64,000 nucleotides of DNA from positions 5,161,001 to 5,225,000 of the forward strand of contig JBBPUQ010000002.1 of NCBI GenBank assembly GCA_038501195.1. Direction: 5' to 3'. Shown here in pieces: positions 1 to 11,272 of the stretch. The stretch comes from Nemania diffusa (taxonomy: Eukaryota > Ascomycota > Sordariomycetes > Xylariales > Xylariaceae). Every line of letters starts with the position of its first letter. Within the stretch, counting starts at the first letter, position 1. The notes under the pieces are model-generated. The model did no database searches, had not been told where the DNA came from, and saw nothing but the letters and a program-made list of their open reading frames with translations. Position numbers and translations under genes: made by a program.

Positions 1-220
1 CTGCCGGGGCATCTTGCTGGAAGATCTTGGCCTCGTCCCATTCTTTCTGATATCGTATCTCGTCGGCGATCAGAGTGTCGCGTTTCTCGGTCTGGTAGAA
101 GAGCGTGTTGGTTAGCGGGCATGGCGGACTGCAGCAAGGTGATGAAGAGGTGAGGGATTGTCGTACATTTTCCATCTTAGGAACAGCCTTGGTGGCCGCG
201 GTTTGGTCTGTCGTTGCCAT
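1..220 (-). CDS. CDC60: Cytosolic leucine--tRNA ligase, N-terminal fragment cut by window edge
   Basis: This is the 5' end of a minus-strand gene that runs off the left edge. Exon 1 is 220-167 (18 codons), an intron occupies 166-92 (GTACGA donor, GCTAAC branch, CAG acceptor), and exon 2 is 91-1. The joined protein contains MENTEKRDTLI followed by RYQKEWDEAKIF and DAPA. This matches the N-terminus of fungal cytosolic LeuRS (the yeast protein has a LENTARRDALI-like start, a YQKIW-like segment and DAPSIED). The intron was placed because only its removal gives this conserved run. The enzyme charges tRNA-Leu in the cytosol. The catalytic HIGH-type motif lies outside the window, so the call rests on about 49 residues. 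Confidence 0.72.
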   Translation of the reverse strand, partial: MATTDQTAATKAVPKMENVRQSLTSSSPCCSPPCPLTNTLFYQTEKRDTLIADEIRYQKEWDEAKIFQQDAPA

Positions 221-2228
221 CTTGTCGCACAGTGGACGCGGACCGCAGACAGACAAAAGAGGAGGCTACAATTAACGTCCAGCTATCGAGCCTATTCTAA
301 GGTCCGGTGGGATCGAAGTAAGTAGTTGATGGTGACTCAAAAAAACCTGTGACTCTTGAGGTGGGATGGTGGGGCAATGCCGCCTCCAGGTACAGCAAGT
401 CGGCTCGTCGCGCGCTAAGTACCTAGGTAGTGGCGGGGTAAATGGACTCCAGCAGCTTCCAATACGTATACAAGCTGCTCACTTAAAACTTTTACCTGCT
501 TAGGGAGGAACACAACAACATTAATTATGCGTATTCGGTACACCGGATCATCAATTAGGTTCACAAAAAGTTCCTGCTATTCTAAACGTTTCCTGTCTCC
601 ACCTAGAATATTAAATGTATTATGAGAGCTTTTGTGGGGGGGCTACCAAAAGAGGCTTAGGGTGTTCTACTGATAGTGAAAAAATGAGCTAGGAGTAATT
701 GGGGCGCTAGATAAATGGACCCTTACACTGGGCATCCTCCACTATTTAGCCATGTGTGGCGATGGGAACTCACTACCAAGCCACAGTAGCATACATCTAC
801 GCAGTATAAATCGTATGGTTAGGTAAGTCTGAATATCAAAGCGTTAACTGTGGAGTATAGAATGACATTTAATATAAATTATAAAGCCAGGGGTGTGACG
901 AAGTAGATGATAGACGTCGTAGCGTTGTTGTGACGGTGTTCCCGTCCCCCCGAAGTTTCCTCCGTATTACGGTTGTATTTTATTTTACTTCATATTTCTA
1001 CTAGCTCTGCGTTTTTAATGTAAGTCGAATAAGTATTTATGATAGAATGGCGAGAAAGCTGATATTACCGGTGCATAAAGCGCTTACATCTCCGGTATAC
1101 AATCTCAGAGACAAACTTCATTATAGAAGAAAAGAACTTAAAAGTGGTAAACCTGGGTCGAATAATGATACACTGCAGAGACGTGAGAAAATTATTTCCT
1201 GTCCATCCACTCAACCCCTAAAGCAATACGAAGCCCTCAACCTACTCCTCATTCAATAATATTCATATCTGTTCCATAGCTTACCCCCAACGTCTTGATA
1301 CATGGAAATCCATATCATGAGAAAAGCAAATATAGATATTGTTGCATCTTGCAAGTCCGCCGTGTAGTCCCATACAGAGAGCCATAACGCACAAAACACG
1401 ATCGCAACCAAGAATATGCATATGCTGTAACACATGAGCCCTAATAAGCTAGGTAACTCGAAAGCAGACAACCCGAAAGCTGTGTCGAAACCGTGAGAAT
1501 CCAGGTCCCATGGATGGTACCTCTTAGGTACTCTATCCATAAGTTCCCTATCTCCACTACATCGAGGGTTATCTCTAGCACTCTAGGTCCGGACATCTCA
1601 GGCTTAATAACCTGTTAAATCTATTTAGCGTGTGGCTGAATCGGCTGGGTTTCGAAAAGCAGTGTTGATAGTAGACTCTCTGTGGGGTAGGCGGCGACTC
1701 GCGAATATCAACCATTTTAAAATCGTACTCTCTATCATGCTGGGCTTCTGTTGGGAGATAACTGTCCCTTTTTGATCTTGTGGGGGTTGGATGGATTTTT
1801 CTTTCGAACAGCGTGTACTAGATAAATTATCAGACATTCTACTTGAAAGTAGCAAATTCAATAACAGAATTACCTTGTCAGATCCCCAATTGTGGAAACG
1901 CCTGATGGAAAAAAAGTCTCTTGAATAAACCTCTATGCCCGCAATAAAGTTGGAGCAGGGCATCGAGAAATTGGGAATCAGTCTTGTAGTCTGCAAATCG
2001 ATATGCGCGAGGAGCAGGGGAATTAGCATCCACAAAACGAAACGGCCACAGCGTTGGTCCTCGATGATATTGAATTCGGTTAGATCGGGTTGGTATGACA
2101 GTTAGGGTTGTAAAGAGTCTCGCCATTAGATCTAGCGCAAGCTTCTTAATGGGTCACCCATAAACTATAGCTCCAGTGCTAGATCTTGAACATTCGACGA
2201 ATTATGGCGTACTAAAGGCGAGTTTTCA
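221..2228. other. AT-rich stretch without a supported gene
   Basis: Several short open frames occur (for example 1253-1540 minus, with two hydrophobic stretches), but none has a recognisable domain, a plausible splice context or raised coding GC. The part next to position 220 must hold the leucyl-tRNA synthetase promoter. Confidence 0.4.
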
Positions 2229-2900
2229 CTACCATTCGGGGCCGTAAACTGGCGAGGTGCTCGCAAGTAATTTCTCGGTCGCATGAGATTTTATTACGCG
2301 GGACATTGAACGAAGTGTTTGATGAGTTTCTATCCCCTCATCGACAAGCTTTACGAAAATTGCTAGGTTGCTCTCACTCAGAGCTACATCTAGAAGAGTT
2401 TTCTTGTCTTCGAATGCGTTGATGTTTGCACTTCTTTGAACTAGCCGTCTCACAAGCGCCAAGTCCCGGGCTCGAGTCGATTCGAAAATAGCCGCTTTAA
2501 TCATATCCAAATTTGCGCTTGGATGATGAAACGCTGTTACAATTGCTTTTGGAACTTCTGAATGACCTCTCTCGATAGCATAAGTTAGAGCCTGAGAAGC
2601 CTGGTGTAGGAGAGTGTGATCTCCAAGGCCGCGATACAACAGAGCTCTACTACGGCTCTGTGTCCACTCTAAGCCGCTGCCGACAATGGTGTCCAAGATG
2701 GTTTGTAAGTTGTAGATTCGTTGGCTTTCGTAGACGTGAGTCTAAGTAGCCGACCGATCTCTCGGTCTCTTCCCAAGGAGGATAAGACAATGCCCTTAGT
2801 GAGATATTTTGGGGGGCTGAGAGCTTTGCTTCCTTAGTTGCCTCGATAATCCCATCATTTGCTAAACCAACTTGTGAAAAGCCGAGATTGTGGATTGGTG
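2229..2900 (-). pseudogene. Decayed ankyrin-repeat protein gene
   Basis: The minus strand holds ankyrin-like pieces spread over two frames. One frame (about 2820-2640) reads TPLSAAA, then an in-frame TAG, then SGHRAVVEL, which is the usual ankyrin TPL..A...GH..VV.LL pattern broken by a stop. The next frame (2696-2229) continues with HTLLHQASQALTYAIERGHS and, further on, LVRRLVQRSANINAFEDKKTLLDVAL, again ankyrin-like. The frameshift plus the nonsense codon indicate a pseudogene. No partner domain (NACHT, HET) was found in the flanks. An intron spanning the frame break cannot be fully excluded. Confidence 0.42.
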
Positions 2901-3782
2901 AACGTATGAAAGGACCTTCTCAAGTTTGTGTCATACCTCCCCGCAGTGAAGTGATCGTGCCAATGATTTTCTGCGTAATCAAGAAGTGCATGTTCTCTAT
3001 TAGGAAGGGTTAGACCTCGCATAGCTGGGCATAGAGTGCGTAGTTTTCGGTCCTCAATGTTAGAGGGTAGCCCAGACTCCGCGCATACGAAAACTGAAAA
3101 GCAGTGATGTGCAATTTGCGCATGTATTTCCCCGGCAGAATCAGGGAGGGAGTTGCGTTGTCCATTAGTATATGTCCCAGTAAGAAGAAACTCCTGAACA
3201 CTCTAGTGGATGAATAAAATTGTATTACACGATTTAACTTCGAGTATTATTCAAAGCTCTAGACCATACCACCTAGGCTTGGTCTTAGCAACCCAGTGTG
3301 GCAGTGGACGAAAACCTCTTGTACTAACTACTATGATGCTATCTATCTAAGGTCTCCCTTCTTCGTGTGTTTGCCGCAGCCCTACTACCTCTTCTGTATA
3401 CCGACTATATGTCGTATACAATTCAAAGTGTTAACAGGGGTTTTACGGCTTGCGCGCGGGTTGTTTAACACCTTTATCTTTTTTGCCGCATATTTATTTT
3501 GTTTTATGTAGATTGAGGTATTTTGACTTTATTTCTAACGCATTATTAGCTATTAACTTCTATTCTAGCACTAAGGTATTCTACGTCACCATGATCTCTT
3601 TTTCATAATTCCCCAACTTGTTTCAAGCTTCTACTAGGTGTTGTTATGCCTACGATACTTATCTTAATAGGTAAATATAGTCTAAGGTAGCTAACAACCA
3701 CTTTCAATTCCACTGATTGTTATATTCTTATATTGTTCCATTACCAACGCTACCTTCACTAATATAGGTTTTCTTCTTCTTC
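2901..3782. other. Intergenic, no gene seen
   Basis: Very AT-rich sequence holding the 3' flank of the tannase-family gene. Short open frames at 3010-3201 (minus) and 3296-3511 (plus) show no domain and are taken as chance. Confidence 0.4.
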
Positions 3783-5507
3783 TTAACCGCAAACCCAGCT
3801 CTCAGCCTTATCGTTATCACCTTCTACAAACCTCGCTACTCTTGGCCAGGGGCAAACTGTTCTCTGACTCTCAATAACCGGCGCTGTCTCATTCGCAAAC
3901 TTCGTAGCAACGAGCTTATCCGGCGGGACACCTTCTTCCACCCACTTCATCAGCGCCAAAACAGAATCATGTTTCGCATCCATGTATCCAGGCACCGAAT
4001 GCGTGACATTGCTAACACCAGTCAGCCTACCAGCTATGCCTGCAATCTGCGATGCCGCTGCTATATACCACGGCGCGTCTGGCTGCGTTGGCGCACTAGA
4101 CACGCAATGGTTCATGCCTGGGATGAGGAATAGCCGTAGGAATGAAGATAGCTGAGCCTCGTCGAGACTCATAGCCGAAAGAGTATGGTTGACGTATTCG
4201 ATGCTTGATCCTGCTGGGATCAACGGGTCGGCATATCCATGGTACATGATAATCTTGCCCCCGTTGTCCTTGAAGGGTGAGACGTCGAAGTCTTGAGCTG
4301 TCGCACGGCCCGGGTCAGTGCCGACCGCTGCAGAAAAGTTATTGTCATTATACAATGTAAAGTTGTATGAGGTGTCGTTGTAGACGAAATTTCGAAAATA
4401 TCCATATCCGATGGAGTTGGTTCCTGAGGCAAGTATGGAGGGGTCACCTCCAAGCGACAGACCTGGAAACACAATCGTGTCGTTGATTGTGTAAGGAGAG
4501 AACATTTTCTGTAGAGTGGCAAGCTGAGACTCAGTCACACAGGCAGCCTGACTCGTGGAAGAAGAAGAACAGAGAAGTGTAGTGTAATCTATCTCGCAAT
4601 TTGCTGGGTCTTGGATGATAGCGTCGGTGACACCATCCTGGCTATCACATATCTCCGTCATTTTCGCTGTGATTGAGCTAAACAGAGCCGGGGAGATGTA
4701 ATACGGAGCCTCTGAGGGATAGTTCTGGAATGGCACCCATGTCGACCAAGACTGAAGATGAGTGGTTTGCCAAGCGGCATCGCCAACCAGTACGCCGTCA
4801 AAATCATGGGGGTATAGTTGAAGCGACCGAAGGCCCTGCCGACCACCAGTGGCGCATCCGGTGTAGTACGAGTATTTGATTGATGGCACACTGGTCTCAT
4901 TATCGCTATAGTAAGCGGGAACAATCTGCTTGGCTAGGTTGACTGAACCGTGAAGGGCGCGATAACTCCAATCGATAATATTTTCCGGATTATTCAGTGC
5001 CCACGAACTATCTTCAATATCTGAGAGATGACCAGTATCAGTTGATACAGCCGCAAACCCATAGTGAGTATATTCGCCCATGTCGGGATACTGCTCTTTA
5101 ATTAGTGATCAGTTACCTCTTCAAATACCCCAATTGGTGATGCTTACGTTAATTCCTCCTCCGAAACCACCGTTCCCAGTGGTCATCAGCCGACCATTCC
5201 AATGGGATTTCTCGGGAAGAAAAATCCCAGTGTTATATGAACTGGTTTCGGATGACTTGACTTTAAGCTTAATGGCACATAGACTTGGCAAGTTTGTGGC
5301 ATTGGTAGGATATTCCGGACTAGGATCGAACGAAGATCCACCTGGTGCAATGCTAGTCCCGTATACGACGGTAGTTGTAAAGGTGTCTAATTTTTTCAAG
5401 ATGGCTTCAAAACTAGCGATATCGCACGCAACACCTGAGGCACCGGGGATATTAGAACACAGGACTCCAAGCGCGATACTGAGCCATCTTGAGCTCGTGA
5501 CACGCAT
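3783..5507 (-). CDS. Secreted tannase/feruloyl esterase family protein, catalytic Ser replaced by Ala
   Basis: Two exons: 5507-5148 and 5090-3783, joined across an intron at 5147-5091 (GTAAGC donor, CACTAAT branch, CAG acceptor), giving about 555 residues. The start at 5507 was preferred over an upstream Met (5579) because it opens directly into a signal peptide (MRVTSSRWLSIALGVL). The body is typical of the tannase/FaeB family: NGGFGGGINYPDMGEYTHYG around the splice, then HGYADPLIP carrying the catalytic Asp and GMNHC carrying the catalytic His and its disulfide Cys. The nucleophile motif, normally GCSTGGRQ, reads GCATGGRQ: codon 4851-4853 on the minus strand is GCC, residue about 200. The two motif Cys that clamp the triad are kept. 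Family members hydrolyse aromatic esters of plant walls or tannins; this copy is predicted to be unable to do so by the usual mechanism. Confidence 0.9.
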
Positions 5508-6141
5508 ATTACTAAATACTTGGTCTATGTTTGAGCTAAAACAGGGGGATATGTCTCTCGCAACAGAGGCGAAACTCAATTCATTAGTGAAGAGTTTGAT
5601 ATTAGGCTCTCAATCAAGGCAACAATATGAAGCTGACAACGAGTGAGATTTCTGACGAAGACACTAATAAGCTATCTGACCGATTGAAGTCAAAATAGAG
5701 TCAAAACACCCCGGAAATATCCCCACTCACATACTAACCGCATCTTCACTAGATACCACAGGGGTTTAATAGGGATAAGCACTCCACAAGCAGATCTTGT
5801 AGATAGCTATTTCTATGCTTTCATCATACAGTGGCGGCATATTAGTGTAAGATAGTATGTAGAGGAATGTCGATTCTGAGTAAATCCTTGATCGACAAAA
5901 AATTGAGATCAATCATCCCCACCATTGGTGATATGAGAAAAGGATAGGCGTCAGGCGTACAGTATGGAACTTGAACACGATTACTTAACGTGATGGCCGT
6001 CATTAATCTGTCGGTATTATTTAGTGCCAAGCCGGAGAGGGGTAATTAATCAAGTAAATCTAATCGTTTCGTTATGAGATTCATCAACACTTGTTTATCT
6101 CAAACACCTCATATATCAATTAAAGACTAACCTCCTAATTA
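5508..6141. other. Divergent intergenic between tannase-family and HET genes
   Basis: Must contain both promoters. AT-rich; no motif could be assigned. Overlapping short open frames are shadows. Confidence 0.4.
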
Positions 6142-7875
6142 ATGGCGCAACGAAAACTCTTTAAACTACCGCTTCAACCATATATTTACCAACCGCTCGG
6201 CCCTTCTGCTCAAACCCGCATTATTGTGATTGAACCGTCAGCTGACGCCTCCGCACCTATAATCTGCAGAATTGAAGAACTCAACGTAGAATCTGACGAG
6301 GGGTTCCAGGCGCTTTCGTACACGTGGGGCGAACCCAATTTCACAGAGACATTAGTTATCGATCGCACTCATTTTCTACGCATAACACGGAACCTCCAGG
6401 ATGCCCTTCACCGCTTTCGTAAATCCTCCGGCCCCTGCCGCCTGTGGGTTGACGCAGTATGCATCAATCAAAAGAACGAGGAGGAGAAAAGAAGACAGAT
6501 CCCGTTCATGGATGCCATTTACCGCGGCGCGTCGGCGGTGCTAGTCTGGCTTGGGGATTATCCCACTCAAGCGGCGTGTCTAGCGAGCATCAAAGCCTAC
6601 CCGCGCCTCCTTGGTAAAGAACGCGCCCCTGGCAGCCGTGCAGGACGACAAGAGCACTCCGAGCTGTTAATGTCGATCGCCTCCCTGGTTCAACTCCCAT
6701 GGTTCAGTCGGCGCTGGATCGTGCAGGAGGCCGTTCTCAACCCGGACGTACTGCTGTGCTGTTGCGACGAAGAGCTGTCTTGGGTGCGGCTGACGAATTC
6801 TCTTGGAATGATTAGCAACCCGCCACCAGACATGAAAGCATTGCACACGTTGCTATCTATGGCGAGTCTTTGGAAGAGATGGGTATTGGAAGGTGGCGTG
6901 GGAGGAAAGGGAGGCATATTTGATCTTCTCGAGGCATTCGACCATTTTCAGTGTTTCGATCCTCGAGATCGACTATTCGCGCTGGGCGGGCTCGCAACTG
7001 ACATCAGCATGGGGCTCAAATCTTCGCCTGGGACTGTGCCACTGCGCGTAGACTACACTATCCCTGCGGAGTCTCTATACACCACATTCTGCAAAGACGT
7101 ACTAGAGTCTACTAACGAGCCTATGAAGTATGATATGTTGAGATCCAGCTTAGCTCGGTGCGGTGACAGACAGGCCAGCTTGCCATCTTGGGCCCCGGAC
7201 TGGCGACTCCCTGCAGCTAGAAAGCCGTTCTTCCATTACGAAGTTTACAACTCTTTATTACGTATTGAGTATTATTCGTCGACTAAACTCGTGTTACACG
7301 GCCAATATGTCCGAGGAGAAATGGCAAGCGTGTACGCAGTATTTGAGCCTCTGCCGGCCGGTCCATTATCGCCCTCAGATATAGCCAACTGGCTTCGGAA
7401 TGCAGGTCGTCTCTGGCTGGACAGGTATCCCAACACTGGATTGCGCCCCTTTGCGAAATTTATTGAAGAGTGTGCTCGAAGCACCGGCTTACAACCCTCC
7501 AGTGACGCGGTGTCTTCATTGATCACCTCGGTTATGTCGATCGATAACCGTGTGTTGTCGGGTGCTGATAATCTGGTTTATACGCTGCTTGATATTGGAG
7601 CTGTCTTCCAAGGAAGACGGGTATTCTACTGGAGAGCTCTCCCCGACATATCATCTATTAATTTCGGTGTCGGGCCGGATCATATACAAATCGGGGATGA
7701 GATGATAGGGGCCAAGCGGCCGTCTTCCGACGAGTATTCATTCCAGGCCGTGCTGACTGTACGAACGGCGGCGGACTACTCCCACAGATTAGTCGGTGAT
7801 TCTCTGTTGGTGCTTTCTTTGACACGCGCTAATTTGTGGTTCCCGTCGCCTGCCAGGGAGCTATTGCTATTCTAA
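6142..7875 (+). CDS. HET-domain (heterokaryon incompatibility) protein
   Basis: An intronless 577-residue frame. The HET domain occupies roughly residues 45-200 and shows all the usual blocks: FQALSYTWGE, then LWVDAVCINQKNEEEK, then GASAVLVWLGDY and PWFSRRWIVQEA. The C-terminal half carries the DPRDRLFALGGL block common in this family and has no second recognised domain (no NACHT, WD40 or ankyrin). HET proteins trigger or transmit programmed cell death on non-self recognition after hyphal fusion; that is family knowledge, and the partner gene of this one is unknown. The neighbourhood is AT-rich with few genes, common for this fast-evolving family. Open from start to stop, so probably functional. 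Confidence 0.9.
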   Translation: MAQRKLFKLPLQPYIYQPLGPSAQTRIIVIEPSADASAPIICRIEELNVESDEGFQALSYTWGEPNFTETLVIDRTHFLRITRNLQDALHRFRKSSGPCRLWVDAVCINQKNEEEKRRQIPFMDAIYRGASAVLVWLGDYPTQAACLASIKAYPRLLGKERAPGSRAGRQEHSELLMSIASLVQLPWFSRRWIVQEAVLNPDVLLCCCDEELSWVRLTNSLGMISNPPPDMKALHTLLSMASLWKRWVLEGGVGGKGGIFDLLEAFDHFQCFDPRDRLFALGGLATDISMGLKSSPGTVPLRVDYTIPAESLYTTFCKDVLESTNEPMKYDMLRSSLARCGDRQASLPSWAPDWRLPAARKPFFHYEVYNSLLRIEYYSSTKLVLHGQYVRGEMASVYAVFEPLPAGPLSPSDIANWLRNAGRLWLDRYPNTGLRPFAKFIEECARSTGLQPSSDAVSSLITSVMSIDNRVLSGADNLVYTLLDIGAVFQGRRVFYWRALPDISSINFGVGPDHIQIGDEMIGAKRPSSDEYSFQAVLTVRTAADYSHRLVGDSLLVLSLTRANLWFPSPARELLLF

Positions 7876-9595
7876 TAAGCTTCTGCTCACGATTTAGAGT
7901 AGCACATACTCTTATATACATACTAATACGGCTTATTATCAACGAATAGCCAGCAGTTCTCAACTTTCAGCTATTCGTTATGTCTAGTAGATGGCCATCT
8001 TCAAGTACGCCCTGTCTGACCTTGGAAAAGCTCCACTCCGCGATCTTGAAAAGAAGCTTCGAGGAGGTAATTATAAATCGGATTTCCGAGTTCCCTAAGA
8101 AAGCCTGCGCCAACTTAGCAAGCGTGGTCTTTGTGGTGCGGTCCGAACTTATTCTCAGTCGAGAATCTACGGTTGCAGCCAATCGCGGGGCAAATCCACC
8201 CCTTCTGCAGCTCGTGAAGGCTTACTTCGTGCTGTACCCAGAATCCTTTCTTTTTAATCGCCTTGTTGAAGAAGGTGCATGGATACAGGTCACGAAGATT
8301 GCCAGGTGACTAACCAGAGTTCTGCGAGCAATGTCGAGGGCAATACCTACGAATTCTTCTGAAGGGTTGCAGAAAGGGTTGCAGCAATCGGCCGAGCGGG
8401 ATTGTAAGGGTAATATCGCAGTAGGAGTCGTTTTAATAGCAGCAGCCTTAACCCGCAGACAATCGGACGATATAGAAGGGAGCACAGGTACTATCCCCCG
8501 CACTCCAAAACCCTACCTCTACCTACTTATATAAGTACCTTACACATACCTACTGCTCTGTACTATCTTCTTTTTCTTTCTCTTCGTAACCGACAGCTAA
8601 TTGCTTAGATAGGCAACCTTAAGAATATTCTGATTTAGGATTAGTCCTTATTTAACCCCCTTTTGCGCGATAGTTTATTTATACGAAGCCCTTTTGCTTA
8701 CAGTCTTTTTAAGCCTTAATACTAGATAGAGGTAGCTCGCTTAATTCTAACACTACTAGGTAGACTAAATACTGGGCACAGCCACAATGGCTGACACCAT
8801 ACCTAATTCCCTCGATCACACTAGAATCACACCAAACAGCCCCCTAGAGTATGTATGTAAGCCTGCCACGGGGGAAGTTCGGTTGTTTCACAACAAGACT
8901 CAGTTTAGAATACGAAAATTACGTATAGCAAAGATAAAGGTGCCACTAACGCAGGTACAGACAGACGTTGACGTTATCCGTGTGGATAGCTTGTGGTGCA
9001 TGGATGTAGATCGCGGGAATCGGCACCACCTTAGCGCGTTATACAGCGCAGTCGATCCCTGCATCTGGTTTTATCAGGTGTTTATCAGAGGCCCCAAGCT
9101 GCTAGCTCAGCTCTGTTCAGTGTAGCTATGCCTCTTCAGTGCTGCTACCACGCGTGAAACCCCTGGTAATGACGCGACTCCTTCGATCTCCTCGAGCACT
9201 AATCCCGGTCCAATTCAGGCACCAATTTCCCGTCCCCGACTTGTACGATCATCATTTACACTGAGAAACACAGCCCACTCCGACGTCGTGTCTCCCCACT
9301 GCCAAATGTCTAAAAATTTCTGAAGAGACGATTGCATTCAGGGCCTCCTTTTTTTTTTGTGTTTCCGCATCTTCTCAATTAGAGACGATGTTGGTCAATA
9401 CGCAATCATAGACAAGTTTGCCTCTCTTTGTTTTTTCCCTCCTGCTTTCCTGTGCCGCTTCAGCAACGACGTACCTAGATAGCTGATACCTATGGAGGTA
9501 AACATCTACTCTACAGTACTGTAGATTACCTACCTAGACATTCAACCCACCCTCACTCTCGCTCTCCCTCCCACTTGCCCTACCATCCCTTCTCA
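7876..9595. other. Intergenic with two doubtful short frames
   Basis: Two ATG frames on the plus strand, 7980-8309 (109 codons) and 8787-9125 (112 codons), are the only candidates. Neither has a recognisable domain, signal peptide or homologous motif, so I do not call them genes. A T-run near 9350 and pyrimidine-rich sequence near 9540-9590 precede the glycosyltransferase-like gene and probably belong to its promoter and leader. Confidence 0.35.
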
Positions 9596-11272
9596 ATGGC
9601 AATCTCCCTTGTCGGGGCTCCCAGAGGCCTCCGCGTCCTGCTCCCTGTGAGCTTCGTGATCCTCGTGCTTGTGCTCGTCGGTCTCTACCACAGCACCGGG
9701 CAGCTAGAAACAAGCCAGCTCCTGAAGACGATATCCAGCATCCACGGCGGCGGCAGCGACCAGCAGCAGGAGGAAGAGGAGGTTCATACTCGCCCAACTA
9801 ACACGCACCCTCCACCCAAGTACAAACCAACTTCGACCCTCGCCGTGCCAACCGTCACCGATCCATTCCCGCTTCTCGCCACATCGACTGGCGCACCACC
9901 GCCAATTCCAGAACACAATATTCCGAAGCCCGGCCTCCACCGTGACTATGGTCTCTCCTACATGCCGCCGCTTTTCATTGGCTTCACTCGCCAATGGCCT
10001 ATGCTTTTGCAGTGTGTTGTGAGCTACCTGACCGCTGGCTGGCCACCTGAGTCCATCTATGTTGTCGAGAACACGGGCGTGCAGAATTCGAACGCAGATG
10101 GGAAGCTGACCCTCCAGAATCCCTTTTATCTAAACCATACCACTCTGAGTCGCCTCGGGGTCAATGTTCTGCAAACACCGGTTCTGTTGACATTCTCACA
10201 AATGCAGAACTTCTTCATCTCCACGGCTACTTCCCGCCAATGGCCTCATTACTTCTACTCACATCAAGACGTCTTGGTCATGTCGTTCGAGGATGGAGCC
10301 GATACAATCAAACGGCCAGGTGATCGGGACTGGTTCTTCTACGACGACCAGGAGAAAGCTGATATTCTGCGCCCCGCAGCTGCCGGGCAGAAGGGATATA
10401 GGACCATATACGAGAATTGCCTGCGAGAGCTTAATCACACCCTGGAAAATGAGAAGCGATGGGGTTTTCGTTGGTTCCAGTACGATCACCTGACTTTGGT
10501 GAACCGCGCTGCGCTAGATGCCGTTGGCGGTTGGGATAGCCTAATGCCTTATTACGGAAGTGATTGCGACATGAATGCTAGGCTCGAGATGGACGGGTGG
10601 ACCATGCGACATCGCCGCGTTGGAATTATAAACGATGTCTCGACTGTTATGGAAGATCTTGCAGCGTTATATCGTGACCCAGAGGCTGTGCCCACGTTTG
10701 CCGATCCTAATCCAATACCAGACGAGGAGTTAGATAAGGTAGAGAAACCACATGAAAACGAGGCGCCCAAGAAGGACGATCCAACTGGAGACGACCCAGC
10801 CACCAGCGAAGAGAAAGAGTCCGAGGAGCAACCTCCGGAAAAATCCACGGAGGAATCTACCGAGGAACCCAAGGAGGATTCCAAAGACGAATTCAAGGAG
10901 AAATCCATTGAAAAGCCCACCGAGAAACGAGAGGCAGGAACCTCTAGAGCAGCTGGCGGATCAGGAATCGCCCAGGATTATTTCCGCGCCCTTCTCAGGG
11001 TTGCAGACGATATGGGGGCGTACAAATATCGGAGCGACAATTCAGCACGCAATTCTTGGCAAGGTAGCCAGCACGGTGGTGTTGGCGAGCCATATTACTA
11101 CAACGCAGATGGCTTCGGCAAGTCGTTCTGGATATTAGCCGAAGCTGGTCGTGAGGTTTTCCGCCAGAAATGGGGTCATCGCGACTGTGATCTCGTACAA
11201 GAGACGGCTCTACAACTCGACGATCAGTGGCGCGTTGAAAAGGACTGGGAAGATACCCCCTCGGGGTCCTAG
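9596..11272 (+). CDS. Type II membrane glycosyltransferase-like protein with acidic linker
   Basis: A single-exon frame of 558 residues from the first ATG at 9596. A short cytosolic N-terminus is followed by one membrane anchor (RVLLPVSFVILVLVLVGLYH, residues about 14-35) and a Ser/Thr/Pro-rich stem, the layout of Golgi glycosyltransferases. The catalytic-like part carries PPLFIGFTRQWPMLLQCV, YFYSHQDVLV (possible metal-binding variant of DxD) and a later VGGWDSLMPYYGSDCDMNAR block, recalling GT-A nucleotide-sugar transferases. A Glu/Lys/Pro-rich low-complexity insert (about residues 377-448) separates this from a short conserved end. Donor and acceptor sugars cannot be told. It resembles an uncharacterised fungal family rather than a named enzyme. 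Confidence 0.7.
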   Translation: MAISLVGAPRGLRVLLPVSFVILVLVLVGLYHSTGQLETSQLLKTISSIHGGGSDQQQEEEEVHTRPTNTHPPPKYKPTSTLAVPTVTDPFPLLATSTGAPPPIPEHNIPKPGLHRDYGLSYMPPLFIGFTRQWPMLLQCVVSYLTAGWPPESIYVVENTGVQNSNADGKLTLQNPFYLNHTTLSRLGVNVLQTPVLLTFSQMQNFFISTATSRQWPHYFYSHQDVLVMSFEDGADTIKRPGDRDWFFYDDQEKADILRPAAAGQKGYRTIYENCLRELNHTLENEKRWGFRWFQYDHLTLVNRAALDAVGGWDSLMPYYGSDCDMNARLEMDGWTMRHRRVGIINDVSTVMEDLAALYRDPEAVPTFADPNPIPDEELDKVEKPHENEAPKKDDPTGDDPATSEEKESEEQPPEKSTEESTEEPKEDSKDEFKEKSIEKPTEKREAGTSRAAGGSGIAQDYFRALLRVADDMGAYKYRSDNSARNSWQGSQHGGVGEPYYYNADGFGKSFWILAEAGREVFRQKWGHRDCDLVQETALQLDDQWRVEKDWEDTPSGS

